Assembly (NCBI GenBank): GCA_913778905.1
Contig: CAJYYA010000011.1
Coordinates: 34,523-98,522 of the forward strand
DNA: 64,000 nt
Direction: 5' to 3'
DNA from: an uncultured Naasia sp.
Lineage (GTDB): Bacteria > Actinomycetota > Actinomycetes > Actinomycetales > Microbacteriaceae
Shown here: one piece after another, positions 57,352 through 64,000 of the stretch
Layout: each line of letters begins with the position of its first letter
Position numbering within the stretch: position 1 is the stretch's first letter
The notes under the pieces: model-generated
The model's database searches: none
Told to the model about the DNA's origin: nothing
Seen by the model: the letters and a program-made list of their open reading frames with translations, nothing else
Translations under genes and position numbers: made by a program

Positions 57352-58440
57352 ATGTCGGATTCGGCGGGCAGCGGGGAGAGGACCGAGAAGGCCACACCGC
57401 GCCGGATGAAGGAGAACCGCGAGAAGGGCCGTCTCGCCCACTCGAAGGATCTCCTCGGTTGGATCGGTATGGCCGCGGCTGTCGCGACCCTGCCCGCCGT
57501 GATCGGCGGGGCGACCTCGTCTCTCCAGGGCCTCTTCGCTCACGTGCCCGACGCGATCCGCGATCCCGACGCGGCCGTCGCCCCGGAGGCGCTGGGGGAG
57601 GGGTTGCAGAGCATCGTCCCGGCGCTCACGCCCATGCTCGTCGCCGTGGTCGTGGCGACCATCGTGGGAGCGGGTGTGCAGGGCGGCATCCACTTCAAGA
57701 AGCTCTCCGTCAACGCCGACAACCTCAAGCTCGGACAGGGCCTCAAGCGGGTGTTCGGCTTCCAGGCGATGTGGGAGGGCGTCAAGGCGCTGCTCAAGAC
57801 CGCGGTCGTCGGCGGTGTCCTCTACTTCGCCATCCAGGGCCTCATCCCCCTGCTGCTCGGTTCCGGCACCATGGCGATCTCCGCCGTGGTCGGCATCGGG
57901 CAGGGCGCGGTGGCCACGCTGCTGCAGTACGCCGTCGGAGCGGGTGTGGCCCTCGCGGTGGTCGACCTCTTCGTCGTCATGCGCCGCAATCGCAAGCACA
58001 CGATGATGACCCGCAAGGAGGTCATCGACGAGAGCAAGAGCACCGAAGGCGACCCGCACGTCAAGGCGCACCGGCGCTCCCTCCAGCTCGCCGCCTCCCG
58101 CAACCGCATGATGTCCGCGATCGCTCGCGCGGACGTCGTCATCGTCAATCCCACGCACATCGCGATCGCGCTGCAGTACGAGCCCGGCAAGGGCGCCCCG
58201 AAAGTCGTCGCGATCGGCTCGGGCAATATCGCCCTCAAGATCCGGGAGAAAGCGGACGCAGCGGGTGTACCGACGGTCCAGGACATCCCGCTGGCTCGCG
58301 CCCTGCACAAGGCGTGCGACCTCGGCGACGAGATCCCGGCCGAGTTCTTCACGTCCGTCGCGAAGGTCCTCGCCTTCGTGATGGCCCTCCGCCGCCGCGG
58401 CGCAGCCCTCGGCACCCACCGACTCCCCGCCGCGGCCTGA
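57352..58440 (+). CDS. flhB: Flagellar export switch protein FlhB
   Basis: 362 residues. Four membrane helices (about 30-210) and a cytoplasmic domain with the autocleavage motif Asn266-Pro-Thr-His269 (VIVNPTHIAIALQY), which switches substrate specificity from hook to filament. N-terminal ERTEKATPRRMKENREKGRL is typical. Starts one base after the fliR stop. Confidence 0.97.
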   Translation: MSDSAGSGERTEKATPRRMKENREKGRLAHSKDLLGWIGMAAAVATLPAVIGGATSSLQGLFAHVPDAIRDPDAAVAPEALGEGLQSIVPALTPMLVAVVVATIVGAGVQGGIHFKKLSVNADNLKLGQGLKRVFGFQAMWEGVKALLKTAVVGGVLYFAIQGLIPLLLGSGTMAISAVVGIGQGAVATLLQYAVGAGVALAVVDLFVVMRRNRKHTMMTRKEVIDESKSTEGDPHVKAHRRSLQLAASRNRMMSAIARADVVIVNPTHIAIALQYEPGKGAPKVVAIGSGNIALKIREKADAAGVPTVQDIPLARALHKACDLGDEIPAEFFTSVAKVLAFVMALRRRGAALGTHRLPAAA

Positions 58441-58496
58441 CCGGTCGCACGCCGTCAGCCGCACCCACGACCCGTCCCACGACAAGGAGCAGCCCG

Positions 58497-60563
58497 ATGA
58501 ACTCCCGTTCCCTCGGCAAGTCGCTCGGCGCCTTCGCCGTCCCCCTGGGCGTCGTCATGATCATCATGCTGCTCGTCGTGCCGGTGCCGACCTGGTTGCT
58601 CGACATCCTCATCTCGGTGAGCATCCTGTTCGCCCTCGTGATCCTGCTGACCACGATGTTCGCCCGCCGCCCGCTCGACTTCTCGGTGTTCCCGTCCCTG
58701 CTGCTGGTCGCCACGCTCTTCCGGCTGGGCCTCAACGTCGCGTCGACCCGTCTGGTCTTGAGCGAAGGCTACGCCGGCCAGGTCATCCAGGCGTTCGGTC
58801 ACGTGGCCATCGGGGGATCGCTCATCATCGGCGCCGTGATCTTCCTCATCCTGGTCGTCATTCAGTTCGTGGTCGTCACCAAGGGCGCGGAACGTGTCGC
58901 GGAGGTCGGCGCCCGGTTCACTCTCGACGCCATGCCGGGCAAGCAGATGGCCATCGACGCGGACCTCAACGCCGGCCTGATCACCGAGGACGAGGCGCGC
59001 GCGCGTCGCGCGGACGTCTCCGCCGAGGCCGACTTCTACGGCGCGATGGACGGAGCGTCGAAGTTCGTCAAGGGCGACGCCATCGCGGGCATCATCATCA
59101 TCGTCATCAACCTGATCGGCGGCATCGCCATCGGGGTGCTCTCGCAGGGCACGAGCATCGAAGACGCGGTCAACACCTACAGCCTGCTGACCATCGGCGA
59201 CGGGCTCGCGACGCAGATCCCGGCCCTGCTCATGGCGGTCGCGACGGGCATGATCGTGACCCGTTCGAACTCCGACAGCGACATGGCCGCCGACTCCTGG
59301 AAGCAGCTGTCGCAGTCGAGCAAGGGTCTGCTCATCGCGGGGATCGCGGCCATCGGGCTGGCGCTCGTCCCCGGTATGCCCCCGCTGACCTTCCTCCTCA
59401 TCGGCGGCGGTCTGATCCTCGCGTCGCGCGCTGTGACCCGGAAGAGCAAATCGGATGCGCTGGCGAAGGCGAGAGAGGGGGAGCAGGCCGCCATCGCCCC
59501 CTCGGCGGACACCCCCGAGGAGCTCATGGAGCAGATGCGGGTCCACGCACTCGAGGTCCAGTTGGCCCCCGACCTCGTCGACCTCGTCTCCGGAGCCGAC
59601 GACGACCTGCTCGGCCGCGTCAAAGCGCTCCGGCGTCGGATCGCCATGGAGTACGGCGTCGTCATCCCGCCCGTCCGCACGCGCGACCAGATCGAGCTGC
59701 CGCCGGCGACCTACGTCATCCGGATCGCAGGCGCCGAGGTCGGCCGCGGCACCGCTCCGGTCGGCCGCGTCCTGGCACTGGGAGAGGACCTCGACTCGCT
59801 CCCGGGCGAGGTCGTCGTCGAACCCGTCTTCGGGTTGCACGGCAAATGGATCCCCGCCGAGCTGCGCTACAGCGCCGAGCTCACGGGAGCCACCGTCGTC
59901 GATCGCGGCTCGATGATCATCACCCACCTGTCCAGCCTCATCGTCGAGAACGCCGCGCGCCTTCTCAGCCGCGAGGACGTCCGCGTCCTCACCGAGGGCG
60001 TGAAGCAGGTCAGCCCCGCCCTGGTCGACGAGCTCATCCCCAACCTCCTCTCGCTCTCGGAGGTGCACCGCGTGCTGCAGGGGCTCCTGGCCGAGAAGCT
60101 CCCCATCAACGACCTGCCCCGCATCTACGAGGCGCTGACGCTTCGCGCGAAGGTGTCGAACGACCCGGAGGGGCTCGTCGAAGCCGCCCGGGTCGGCCTC
60201 GGACCCGCCGTCGTGGCGCCCCATGTCGTCGACCGTGCGCTGCGCGTCATCATGATCGACCCGATGCTCGAGCAGGAGATGCTCGAGGCGCTCCGGCCCA
60301 GCGAGTACGGCAGCCAGGTCCTCTTCGACCAGGTCAAGGCGCAAGCGGTGCTGACCTCGCTGCAGAACTCCGTGACCGGCGCCGAGCAGCTGGGAGTGAC
60401 GCCCGTGCTCGTGTGCGCACCCGCCCTCAGACCCGCCGTGCGTCGGATGGTGTCCGCCCAGACCGGTGGCATCGCCGTGCTGAGCTACAACGAGGTGACG
60501 TCGATGGACGTCGCCATCGAGACGGTGGGGGTGGTCCGTGCGCACGATTCGATTGCGGTGTGA
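58497..60563 (+). CDS. flhA: Flagellar export gate protein FlhA
   Basis: 688 residues. N-terminal eight-helix membrane domain (about 1-310) with FPSLLLVATLFRLGLNVASTRLVL and the FHIPEP-like DAMPGKQMAIDADLNAGLI, then the cytoplasmic nonameric ring domain (about 340-688) with LLSREDVRVLTEGVKQVSPALVDELIPNLLSLSEVHRVLQGLL. AAGGAG ribosome-binding site before ATG 58497. Overlaps the next gene by 26 bases. Confidence 0.97.
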   Translation: MNSRSLGKSLGAFAVPLGVVMIIMLLVVPVPTWLLDILISVSILFALVILLTTMFARRPLDFSVFPSLLLVATLFRLGLNVASTRLVLSEGYAGQVIQAFGHVAIGGSLIIGAVIFLILVVIQFVVVTKGAERVAEVGARFTLDAMPGKQMAIDADLNAGLITEDEARARRADVSAEADFYGAMDGASKFVKGDAIAGIIIIVINLIGGIAIGVLSQGTSIEDAVNTYSLLTIGDGLATQIPALLMAVATGMIVTRSNSDSDMAADSWKQLSQSSKGLLIAGIAAIGLALVPGMPPLTFLLIGGGLILASRAVTRKSKSDALAKAREGEQAAIAPSADTPEELMEQMRVHALEVQLAPDLVDLVSGADDDLLGRVKALRRRIAMEYGVVIPPVRTRDQIELPPATYVIRIAGAEVGRGTAPVGRVLALGEDLDSLPGEVVVEPVFGLHGKWIPAELRYSAELTGATVVDRGSMIITHLSSLIVENAARLLSREDVRVLTEGVKQVSPALVDELIPNLLSLSEVHRVLQGLLAEKLPINDLPRIYEALTLRAKVSNDPEGLVEAARVGLGPAVVAPHVVDRALRVIMIDPMLEQEMLEALRPSEYGSQVLFDQVKAQAVLTSLQNSVTGAEQLGVTPVLVCAPALRPAVRRMVSAQTGGIAVLSYNEVTSMDVAIETVGVVRAHDSIAV

Positions 60564-61596
60564 GACCCGAGCCGAGATCGACGGACGCGTCCGCCGCGAG
60601 TACGGCGAGACGGCTCGCGTGGTCGCCGTCGAGGAGGTCCTGAGTGGAGGCATCGGAGGCTTCTTCGCTCGGCGGCACCTCGACGTCAGCGTGGAGGTGC
60701 CGGATCCGGACGACGAGCCGGCGGTCGCCGCCCCGGCGCCGGAGGGAGGGCACGCCTTCTCCTCACGGTCGGGTATCGCACGCCTGCTCGAGGATGCGGA
60801 CGCGGATGAGCTGCGCATCGGTCCGGAGCGATCCGACGCACTCGTCTCGACGAGCTTCCCGTCTCTTGCTCCGGGCGTCGGCGCGACGCTGCCCGCCGGC
60901 GGCGGAACGGCCTCGCCGCCGGCCGTGCTCTCGACCCCCTCCACCGCCGGGCGCGACTTCGAGACGCTCCTGTCCTCGCTCTCCGCAGGGATCGGGGCGG
61001 AGTCGCCGCCCCATCCCGCCCCCGTCCCGCTTCCGTTCGCGGGGCTTCCCGCACCCTCGGTGCCCCCTCCCGCCTCGCCGCCCCCGCTGTTCCGCGTCTC
61101 GTCTCGTGCTCCTGCCGCCCCCGCCCCGCTGTCCGGCCCCGGTGACCTGATCGTCGTCGCGGGCTTCACCCACGACGCGCTCGAGGCGGCCGTACTCGTC
61201 GGTCGATTGGCCGGCTGCGATCAGGTCTTCGACGCGGGGACCGTGCGCGGCAACTCGCGTCGACGGGTGGACGACAAGCGCTCGGCCATCGTGGCTCGCG
61301 CAGCAGGGGTCCAGAGCGGTCGCGCCGCCGTGGTGGCCTTCGGTCTCGACCCCGCGGCCGGAGGAGTGGAGGCGCTGGTCGAGCTCGAACCCGACCAGCT
61401 CTGGCTCGCGGTCGACGTCTCCCGCAAGGTCGCCGACACCGACCTCTGGGTCGGTCAGGTACGCCTCAGGACACGGATCGACGGGATCGTCCCGACGGGG
61501 GAGCTCTTCACCGCGAGTCCGGAGACCATCGATCTCCTGGGCCTTCCCGTGCTCCGCGGCGCCGGCGCGGGGCCTCTCCCGCCGTCGCGCGCCTAG
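60538..61596 (+). CDS. FlhF-like protein without a GTPase P-loop
   Basis: 352 residues, GTG 60538. N-terminus (TIRLRCETRAEIDGRVRREYGETARVVAVEEV, then GGIGGFFARRHLDVSVEV) matches the B domain of FlhF. Residues 60-200 are Pro/Ala/Ser-rich. The C-terminal part (GDLIVVAGFTHDALEAAVLVGRL, DQLWLAVDVSRKVADTDLWV, RIDGIVPTGELF) follows the order of an SRP-type G domain, but the G1 motif GxxGxGKT and the other nucleotide-binding motifs are absent. Position flhA-flhF-csrA is the usual flhF slot. Probably a non-hydrolysing FlhF relative affecting flagellar placement or number; role inferred. Confidence 0.7.
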   Translation: MRTIRLRCETRAEIDGRVRREYGETARVVAVEEVLSGGIGGFFARRHLDVSVEVPDPDDEPAVAAPAPEGGHAFSSRSGIARLLEDADADELRIGPERSDALVSTSFPSLAPGVGATLPAGGGTASPPAVLSTPSTAGRDFETLLSSLSAGIGAESPPHPAPVPLPFAGLPAPSVPPPASPPPLFRVSSRAPAAPAPLSGPGDLIVVAGFTHDALEAAVLVGRLAGCDQVFDAGTVRGNSRRRVDDKRSAIVARAAGVQSGRAAVVAFGLDPAAGGVEALVELEPDQLWLAVDVSRKVADTDLWVGQVRLRTRIDGIVPTGELFTASPETIDLLGLPVLRGAGAGPLPPSRA

Positions 61597-61605
61597 ACTT
61601 ACCGG

Positions 61606-61860
61606 ATGCTTGTCCTGACGCGCAAGAAGGGCGAACGGGTCGTCATCGGCGACGACATCGTCGTGACCATCATCGACGTCAAGGGCGACTCCGTCCGCAT
61701 CGGATTCGACGCTCCCCGCGGACTCCCGGTCCAACGTGCCGAGATCATCGACGCGGTCAAGGCCGCGAACCTCGAAGCCGCGTCGGCGTCCTCGACCGCG
61801 GGCGACCGTCTCCGTGACCTTCTCGGCCCGGCGGCCCCGGCGGCGGACGACGCCCCCTGA
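61606..61860 (+). CDS. csrA: Carbon storage regulator CsrA (RsmA)
   Basis: 84 residues. Dimeric RNA-binding translational repressor recognising GGA in hairpin loops. MLVLTRKKGERVVIGDDIVVTIIDVKGDSVRIGFDAPRGLPVQRAEI covers the fold in the first 47 residues; the RNA-contact residues Leu4, Arg6 and the Arg in VQRAEI (about 44) are present. An Ala/Ser-rich tail of about 28 residues follows. TAGACT (61594-61599) lies six bases before the ATG and no ribosome-binding site is visible, so a leaderless transcript is plausible. Partner FliW at 17673. Confidence 0.96.
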   Translation: MLVLTRKKGERVVIGDDIVVTIIDVKGDSVRIGFDAPRGLPVQRAEIIDAVKAANLEAASASSTAGDRLRDLLGPAAPAADDAP

Positions 61861-62321
61861 TGTCGCGGACCCGCCTGTTCGCCGTCCTGGGAGCAGTCCT
61901 CTGGGCCGCGCTCGTCGTCGCCGTGTTCGGATTCCTCAGCCTCCTGCTGGACGTCGAGGTCATCGCCGATGCGGCGGCCGGCCCGCTTCTCGCTCCCGCG
62001 ATGATCCTGGCGGCCGGCGTGGTCCTCGCTCTCCTCCTGATCAGGGTGCAGACGGCCGGCCAGGGGCCCGGGCCGAACTTCGTGGGGGCGTCGGCGGCCA
62101 CCTGGATCGTGCTGCTGCTCGTGGGCGGAGTCGGCTACACCCTGGTGACGGCCGACCCCGCGCAGCTGCTGTTCTTCCCCTTGCGTTACTGCCTGAGCCC
62201 GTTCATCGTGGCGGCGGCTCTGCTGGCCGGTGCCGTCGCACTCGGGGTGTTGTGGGCATCCGCCCGCGAGAAGAGCGGGGGGCGCCCCCGCTGGCCCTGG
62301 GAAGACCGCGACGCGCCCTGA
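61860..62321 (+). CDS. Small membrane protein, unknown function
   Basis: 153 residues with four hydrophobic helices (about 5-28, 38-60, 78-98 and 110-135) and a short charged C-terminus (PRWPWEDRDAP). Not confidently recognised; resembles small uncharacterised membrane proteins of Microbacteriaceae. The ATG overlaps the csrA stop (TGATG), so it is co-translated with csrA. No functional link to flagella is evident otherwise. Confidence 0.65.
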   Translation: MSRTRLFAVLGAVLWAALVVAVFGFLSLLLDVEVIADAAAGPLLAPAMILAAGVVLALLLIRVQTAGQGPGPNFVGASAATWIVLLLVGGVGYTLVTADPAQLLFFPLRYCLSPFIVAAALLAGAVALGVLWASAREKSGGRPRWPWEDRDAP

Positions 62322-62360
62322 GCGCACCCGCCGGAGACCTGACGGAGTGGTATCCCCTGT

Positions 62361-62389
62361 TTGACGCGCCCCGCCCCGCAAGCTATTCT
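62361..62389 (+). promoter_or_regulatory. Promoter of the str operon
   Basis: TTGACG (62361-62366), 17 bases, TATTCT (62384-62389). Near-consensus sigma-70/SigA-type boxes with ideal spacing, the strongest promoter in the window. The predicted start is near 62396. Confidence 0.82.
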
Positions 62390-62612
62390 TCTTCGGGTGT
62401 GTGCGAGCGAGCACACTCTCGAATTTGGGCGAAACCTCGCCGATCCCGTCCGCCATCTCGATGAGAGAAGGCGAGTGGATCGACTCACCGCCCTCCACCC
62501 AGCGATACGAGTTCCATTCTGTGTTGCCAGGGGGTCAGTCGGCCGATCGGCGGCTCACGTTGAGCCGCCATGCCACTGCGATACGACAACACAGAGCAAC
62601 CAAGGAGTAGTA
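62390..62612 (+). promoter_or_regulatory. Long leader of the str operon
   Basis: About 215 bases between promoter and rpsL. No protein homologous to anything known. Contains hairpin GGCGGCTC/GAGCCGCC (62549-62569, perfect 8 bp, loop ACGTT) and a GTGTG/CACAC hairpin near the start. CAAGGAG is the rpsL ribosome-binding site. Autogenous or growth-rate control is plausible, not shown. Confidence 0.5.
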
Positions 62613-62987
62613 GTGCCCACCATTCAGCAGCTGGTCCGCAAGGGCCGCACGCCCAAGGTCAGCAAGACCAAGGCGCCTGCGCTCAAGGCGAACCCGCAGC
62701 AGCGCGGCGTCTGCACCCGCGTCTACACGACCACCCCCAAGAAGCCGAACTCGGCTCTGCGCAAGGTCGCCCGCGTCAAGCTGTCGAACGGCATCGAGGT
62801 CACCGCGTACATCCCCGGTGAGGGCCACAACCTGCAGGAGCACTCGATGGTGCTCGTCCGCGGCGGTCGTGTGAAGGACCTCCCCGGCGTTCGCTACAAG
62901 ATCGTCCGCGGCGCGCTCGACACGCAGTCCGTGAAGAACCGCAAGCAGGCTCGCAGCCGTTACGGCGCGAAGATGGAGAAGAAGTAA
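62613..62987 (+). CDS. rpsL: 30S ribosomal protein S12
   Basis: 124 residues, GTG start 62613 (AAGGAG upstream). Decoding-centre protein. Lys43 ([12 protein letters not shown]) and Lys88 ([12 protein letters not shown]) are the wild-type, streptomycin-sensitive residues. Normal length and highly conserved throughout. Followed directly by rpsG. Confidence 0.98.
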   Translation: MPTIQQLVRKGRTPKVSKTKAPALKANPQQRGVCTRVYTTTPKKPNSALRKVARVKLSNGIEVTAYIPGEGHNLQEHSMVLVRGGRVKDLPGVRYKIVRGALDTQSVKNRKQARSRYGAKMEKK

Positions 62988-63457
62988 TGCCTCGCAAGGG
63001 TCCCGCTCCCAAGCGCCCCGTCGTCGCCGACCCGGTCTACGGCGCCCCCGTCGTCTCGCAGCTGGTCAACAAGATCCTGCTCGACGGCAAGAAGGGCCTC
63101 GCCGAGCGCATCGTCTACGACGCCCTCGAGGGTGTCGCCGCGAAGAACGGTCAGGACGCCGTCACCACGCTGAAGAAGGCGCTCGACAACGTGCGCCCCT
63201 CCATCGAGGTCAAGTCGCGCCGCGTCGGTGGTTCGACCTACCAGGTGCCGATCGACGTCAAGCCGCACCGCGCCAACACGCTCGCTCTCCGCTGGCTGAC
63301 CAACTACGCCAAGTCGCGTCGTGAGAAGACGATGACCGAGCGTCTCACCAACGAGATCCTCGACGCTTCGAACGGCCTGGGCGCCGCGGTCAAGCGCCGC
63401 GAAGACACGCACAAGATGGCCGAGTCGAACAAGGCCTTCGCGCACTACCGCTGGTGA
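62987..63457 (+). CDS. rpsG: 30S ribosomal protein S7
   Basis: 156 residues, 16S rRNA 3'-domain assembly initiator. [47 protein letters not shown] at the start (within the first 47) and the [46 protein letters not shown] end are typical. The start overlaps the rpsL stop (TAATG). Confidence 0.98.
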   Translation: MPRKGPAPKRPVVADPVYGAPVVSQLVNKILLDGKKGLAERIVYDALEGVAAKNGQDAVTTLKKALDNVRPSIEVKSRRVGGSTYQVPIDVKPHRANTLALRWLTNYAKSRREKTMTERLTNEILDASNGLGAAVKRREDTHKMAESNKAFAHYRW

Positions 63458-63478
63458 CCCACCGGCAGACAGCCTGAA

Positions 63479-63522
63479 GCGAACGGGGCTCGGGAGAAGC
63501 TTTCTCTCGGGTCCCGTTTCGC
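63479..63522 (+). other. Stem-loop between rpsG and fusA
   Basis: GCGAACGGG pairs with CCCGTTTCGC (one T bulge), continued inward by CTCGGGAGAAG against CTTTCTCTCGGGT-type pairing with G-T wobbles. Long imperfect stem without a T-run: likely an mRNA processing or stability element, lowering or separating fusA from the S12/S7 message. Confidence 0.6.
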
Positions 63523-63565
63523 CGTATTCCTCACGTATCAAACGCAAACCTCCGGAGGCACCACG

Positions 63566-64000
63566 TGGCACAGGACGTGCTCACCGACCTGAACAAGGTC
63601 CGCAACATCGGCATCATGGCGCACATCGATGCCGGCAAGACCACCACCACCGAGCGCATCCTCTTCTACACCGGCATCACCCACAAGATCGGTGAGGTGC
63701 ACGACGGTGCGGCGACGATGGACTGGATGGCGCAGGAGCAGGAGCGCGGCATCACCATCACGTCCGCCGCGACGACCTGCTTCTGGAACAAGAACCAGAT
63801 CAACATCATCGACACCCCGGGGCACGTGGACTTCACGGTCGAGGTGGAGCGCTCGCTCCGTGTCCTCGACGGTGCCGTCGCCGTCTTCGACGGCAAGGAG
63901 GGCGTCGAGCCCCAGTCCGAGACCGTGTGGCGTCAGGCCGACAAGTACGACGTCCCCCGCATCTGCTTCGTCAACAAGATGGACAAGCTGGGCGCCGACT
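63566..64000 (+). CDS. fusA: Elongation factor G, 3' part beyond window
   Basis: First 145 residues of EF-G, translocation GTPase. G1 [15 protein letters not shown] (about 19-33), switch [16 protein letters not shown]3 IDTPGHVDF and G4 VNKMDK are all seen. GTG start 63566 with CCGGAGG upstream. Third gene of the str operon; tuf is expected after it. Confidence 0.97.

Noticed and set aside
58455..61169. 904-codon minus-strand open frame opposite flhA
   Set aside because: Composition (Asp/Arg/Val/Glu/His-rich, no domain) is that of an antisense shadow; flhA and the FlhF-like gene on the + strand account for the region.
1..64000. CRISPR arrays, tRNA genes, prophage or insertion sequence
   Set aside because: No regularly spaced repeat-spacer pattern, no CCA-ended cloverleaf and no transposase or integrase frame were seen. 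The direct repeats present are the intergenic palindromic units described above.

Overview
The window comes from a GC-rich Gram-positive actinobacterium, most likely a motile member of the Microbacteriaceae. Reasons: strong G/C preference at third codon positions, frequent GTG/TTG starts with 4-base ATGA/GTGA overlaps, a monoderm-type type IV pilus locus (no secretin), the gene order of actinobacterial flagellar loci, and intergenic palindromes of the kind common in Microbacteriaceae. The genus cannot be fixed from this sequence.

Layout. (1) 1-2294: a TspO-like membrane protein and a truncated DHA2 exporter, divergent from a MarR regulator, with two palindromes between them. (2) 2295-3632: a small hypothetical gene, a hairpin-rich intergenic region and a hypothetical protein. 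(3) 3781-16010: a complete-looking type IV pilus locus: ATPases PilB and PilT, platform PilC, major pilin, three large minor pilins, peptidase PilD and the PilM-PilN-PilO assembly complex. A membrane protein of unknown role follows (16096-17298). (4) 17673-35474: flagellar half one. fliW-flgL-flgK-flgN lie on the minus strand, divergent from sigma factor fliA; then flagellin, cap (fliD), fliS, a FliT-like gene, flgB-flgC-fliE-fliF-fliG-fliH-fliI-fliJ, an NlpC/P60 hydrolase, fliK, flgD and flgE. (5) 35475-50960: about 15 kb of non-flagellar genes bounded by intergenic repeats: LysR/EamA pair, an aminotransferase-cupin-FAD oxidase operon with a PucR-type regulator, an anchored S8 protease, mmsA, a flavin reductase, a deaminase, an SDR, an XRE regulator and a DUF222/HNH protein. 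(6) 50999-61860: flagellar half two: flbD, motA, motB, fliM, fliN, fliO, fliP, fliQ, fliR, flhB, flhA, an FlhF-like protein without a P-loop, and csrA. (7) 61860-64000: a small membrane protein and the str operon (rpsL, rpsG, start of fusA).

How it works together. Three flagellar leaders carry the same sigma-28-like promoter (G-C-T-A/T-A-C-G, 15 bases, then A/C-C-G-A-T), matching the local fliA. The leaders of fliA, flagellin, flgB and flbD-motA each contain the core CCACGGAT. In three of the four the GGA can sit in a hairpin loop, and in the flbD leader the hairpin occurs twice, the second copy overlapping the ribosome-binding site. Since csrA and its antagonist fliW are in the same locus, this reads as a CsrA-FliW post-transcriptional flagellar regulon in an actinobacterium. 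The pilus locus has hairpin-dense leaders of its own, which match no riboswitch I can recognise.

No tRNA, rRNA, CRISPR array, prophage or insertion sequence was seen. Chemotaxis genes, fliL and flgF/flgG were not found in the window.
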